Shown here: one piece after another, positions 62,330 through 64,000 of the stretch
How the letters are laid out: the number at the start of each line of letters is the position of its first letter
Position numbering within the stretch: the stretch's first letter is position 1
Assembly: GCF_001299475.1 (NCBI RefSeq)
Contig: NZ_CYUJ01000003.1
Coordinates: 686,409-750,408, forward strand
Length of the DNA: 64,000 nt
Origin: Neofamilia massiliensis
GTDB taxonomy: Bacteria > Bacillota > Clostridia > Tissierellales > Peptoniphilaceae
Reading direction: 5' to 3'
The notes under the pieces: generated by a model
Database searches by the model: none
What the model saw: only the letters and a program-made list of their open reading frames with translations
Told to the model about the DNA's origin: nothing
Position numbers and translations under genes: made by a program

Positions 62330-62581
62330 TTGATAAGTAGTCAAAGAATTCGAAAAATTATTAGCGGTCTATCTACAATTATCTTAGTAGAACTTTTAAC
62401 CTACAACCTGCCCTTTTTAAATTTAGACAGGACTAAGGTCATAAGTAGTTTAGTTTTACTTGCACTAATCGACCTAATTTTCTTTTTATATTTTTTCCGC
62501 TGCCCAAATTGCAAAAAACTTTTAAGCCTTAAATATCCCTTCCAACACAAGTGCAAGGAATGTGGCTACGACATAAGATAA
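62330..62581 (+). CDS. Small membrane protein with C-terminal zinc ribbon
   Basis: An 83-residue protein. Two transmembrane helices span about residues 10-28 and 38-56. A C-terminal zinc ribbon CPNCKKLL...CKECGYDIR carries two CXXC pairs. I prefer a TTG start at 62330, nine bases after GGGAG; the ATG at 62321 directly abuts that site and is a less likely start. It is not obviously in an operon and is convergent with the RNase HII gene. Function unknown; small zinc-ribbon membrane proteins of this sort are common in Bacillota. Confidence 0.7.
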   Translation: MISSQRIRKIISGLSTIILVELLTYNLPFLNLDRTKVISSLVLLALIDLIFFLYFFRCPNCKKLLSLKYPFQHKCKECGYDIR

Positions 62582-62585
62582 GTTC

Positions 62586-63581
62586 TTATTGGAAGGCGTC
62601 TATAAAGTGGTTAAGGTCCTCTGTTTCTGAATAGATTTCTATAACGTCAAACCGTGGTTGGAGGTCTTCTTTGTTTACAAAGTGGTAGTAGTACTCTGCC
62701 GCTTTTTTTATTTTCTTTTGTTTAATCTCGTCTACTGCTTCTGCTCCGTAGCCGTAGTTGGCATTTTTTCTCTGTTTGACTTCTACAAAGACTAGGTAAA
62801 AATCTTTTTTGGCTATTAGGTCAATTTCTCCTTCGCCGTGGAAGATAAAATTTCTCTCTAGGATTTCATAGCCTTCATCTTTTAAATAGGCCTCTGCCTT
62901 TTTTTCTCCCAGGTCTCCAATTCTCTTGGCCTCATCTTCCCACTTTTTCATATTTTTTAAAAATGACTGCCTGTGAATTGGACATGGGCCGTGTTTTAAA
63001 AGGGCCTCCCTGTGGGCTTTAGTTCCATAGCCCTTGTGTTTTAAAAATCCATAGCCTGGATAATCTTCTTCGTATTTTTTGCACAAGACTTCATCCCTGT
63101 AGACCTTGGCTAAAATTGAAGCGCAGGCTATTGAATAGCACTTATCATCTCCCTTGTCCAAAGAAACAGTTTCTATATGAGATTTTATTTTTACTGAGTC
63201 AACTAAGACTAAGTCGGCAACAATGTTTTTCTTTTTTAATTTTTCTTCCAGGTCCACTAAGGCCTTTTCCATTGACAGAATTGTTGCTTGAAGGATATTT
63301 ATCTTGTCTATGGTTTGGGCTGAGGCGCCTGCTATTGAAAAGTCTACTGCTGCTTCTTTGATTTTTCCTGCCAGGACCTGTCTCTTTTTTGCTGAAAGTT
63401 TTTTTGAATCCTTTATCCCTTCAATTAGGCCTAGGTCATGGGCTTCTTCGTTGATCTTGTCAAAGTCAACGCAAACTGCTGCTGCAACAACATCACCTGC
63501 AAGAGGTCCTCTGCCAACTTCGTCTATGCCAATAATATATCTCTTGCCTTGTGCATGGTAGGATCTTTCTATATCAAACAT
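62586..63581 (-). CDS. rnhB: RNase HII fused to YraN/UPF0102 nuclease-like domain
   Basis: A 331-residue fusion. Residues 1-215 are RNase HII, which removes ribonucleotides from DNA-RNA hybrids. The motif GIDEVGRGPLAG carries Asp20-Glu21, and LVDSVKI and KVYRDE supply further acidic residues. Residues 220-331 are YraN (UPF0102), an endonuclease-like domain with GDLGEKKAEAYLKDEGYEIL and GEIDLIAKKDFYLVFVEVKQ, where the ID and EVK acidic/lysine residues mark the PD-(D/E)XK-like core. I start at 63581, with TTGGAGGAG upstream. In many Bacillota rnhB and yraN are adjacent separate genes; here they are one polypeptide. Confidence 0.92.
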   Translation of the reverse strand: MFDIERSYHAQGKRYIIGIDEVGRGPLAGDVVAAAVCVDFDKINEEAHDLGLIEGIKDSKKLSAKKRQVLAGKIKEAAVDFSIAGASAQTIDKINILQATILSMEKALVDLEEKLKKKNIVADLVLVDSVKIKSHIETVSLDKGDDKCYSIACASILAKVYRDEVLCKKYEEDYPGYGFLKHKGYGTKAHREALLKHGPCPIHRQSFLKNMKKWEDEAKRIGDLGEKKAEAYLKDEGYEILERNFIFHGEGEIDLIAKKDFYLVFVEVKQRKNANYGYGAEAVDEIKQKKIKKAAEYYYHFVNKEDLQPRFDVIEIYSETEDLNHFIDAFQ

Positions 63582-64000
63582 TAGGCTCCTCCAAAGAAAT
63601 TCTGCCAATGGTCGCCTTTCTAAATTCGTCTAAGATTATATCTGTAACCCTAGTGTATTCAATTTCACTTCTACGCATAATGGCCCCTCTCTTCCTGGCG
63701 ATTTCTTCCATGGTCTCTAGGGGTCTTCCTTGAATCTTTATCTTAAATCTCTTTTCAAGAAGGTCTGGATAGTGGTCTGATAAATGCTCAACTAACTTTA
63801 GAGCCACATCTTCCTTAGGAAGGACTTCATCTTTTATTGATCCAATATAGGCCAAGTGAAGGGCCAGCTCTTCTGATTCAAATTTCGGCCACAAAACTCC
63901 TGGCGTGTCTAAAAGTAAAAGGTCTTCGCCAACTTTGATCCACTGGTTGGTCCTAGTTACTCCTGGAGTATTGCCTGTCTTTGTAGATTTTTTCTTGGCT
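63574..64000 (-). CDS. rbgA: Ribosome biogenesis GTPase RbgA (YlqF), C-terminal part (partial)
   Basis: The frame is open from the window edge to a stop at 63574, giving 141 C-terminal residues. KKKSTKTGNTPGVTRTNQWI (G2 threonine) and LLDTPGVLWPKF (G3) are the signature of the circularly permuted RbgA GTPase needed for 50S assembly. A C-terminal helical domain follows. Its last codons overlap the start of rnhB-yraN by 8 bp, and the order rbgA-rnhB is the usual one in Bacillota. The N-terminal G4, G5 and G1 motifs are outside the window. Confidence 0.93.
   Translation of the reverse strand, partial: AKKKSTKTGNTPGVTRTNQWIKVGEDLLLLDTPGVLWPKFESEELALHLAYIGSIKDEVLPKEDVALKLVEHLSDHYPDLLEKRFKIKIQGRPLETMEEIARKRGAIMRRSEIEYTRVTDIILDEFRKATIGRISLEEPNV

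Noticed and set aside
1-64000. CRISPR array or Cas genes
   Set aside because: No regularly spaced repeats with unique spacers and no Cas-like proteins were seen; the only repeats are the dispersed palindromes.

Overview
This is a 64 kb window from a low-GC (roughly one-third GC) Gram-positive anaerobe. The organism looks like a member of the Bacillota, most plausibly Tissierellia/Peptoniphilaceae. Pointers are strong AGGAGG ribosome binding sites with frequent TTG starts, a T-box leader on thrS, an NfnAB pair, split GcvPA/GcvPB, a CD1871A-type CXXC miniprotein and lipoproteins without an outer-membrane system. The genus is an inference; no rRNA is present. The window is chromosomal: most genes are housekeeping and about four fifths lie on the minus strand.

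Layout. 1-3.7 kb: end of a VanW/YoaR-like surface protein, nth, a DUF503 gene, queG-like reductase and a MATE exporter. 4.1-6.0 kb: a barstar gene beside a lipoprotein-anchored barnase homologue, then a stand-alone FakA-C-terminal-like protein with a Cys-rich DUF5714 protein. 6.1-7.7 kb: a PII-like protein with a CPA2 antiporter. 8.1-8.8 kb: an IS200/IS605-type element next to a tRNA-Ala(GGC). 9.0-15.7 kb: a two-component system, an extracytoplasmic thioredoxin/CXXC/ferredoxin-like membrane operon, a YeiH-type transporter, and copies of a GGGGACA...TGTCCCC dispersed repeat. 15.8-22.9 kb: a type III restriction system with one Res and two Mod genes, separated by a decayed res start. 23-27.4 kb: two DUF1232 paralogues around an acidic protein, a K+ channel and a YkvI-like transporter. 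27.5-37 kb: dinB-rph-rdgB, thrS with T-box, and ktrB-ktrA-trmH-DUF6873-hisS. 37-43.5 kb: YjiH-like protein, NfnAB, DUF3841, GltS. 43.8-52.7 kb: a complete glycine cleavage/one-carbon operon gcvT-gcvH-gcvPA-gcvPB-lpdA-lplA-folD-glyA. 53-57.3 kb: CmpB-like membrane protein, dprA, DUF1638, comM. 57.4-62 kb: a radical SAM gene behind a palindromic operator and a TetR gene, then DUF969-DUF979-pcp. 62.3-64 kb: a zinc-ribbon membrane protein, an RNase HII-YraN fusion and the end of rbgA.

How it fits together. The metabolic core is amino-acid centred: glycine is cleaved to CO2, NH3, methylene-THF and NADH, with SHMT and FolD linking serine and C1 units, LplA supplying lipoate, NfnAB balancing NADH/ferredoxin/NADPH, GltS importing glutamate and Pcp with DUF969/979 possibly handling pyroglutamyl peptides. 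Accessory and defence functions are concentrated at 4-5 kb (barnase/barstar), 8 kb (IS element) and 16-23 kb (type III R-M). The most distinctive observations are the surface-tethered barnase, the mosaic double-Mod type III locus with a vestigial second res, the PII-like/antiporter pair, and several decayed gene remnants. I found no clearly unprecedented multi-gene system.
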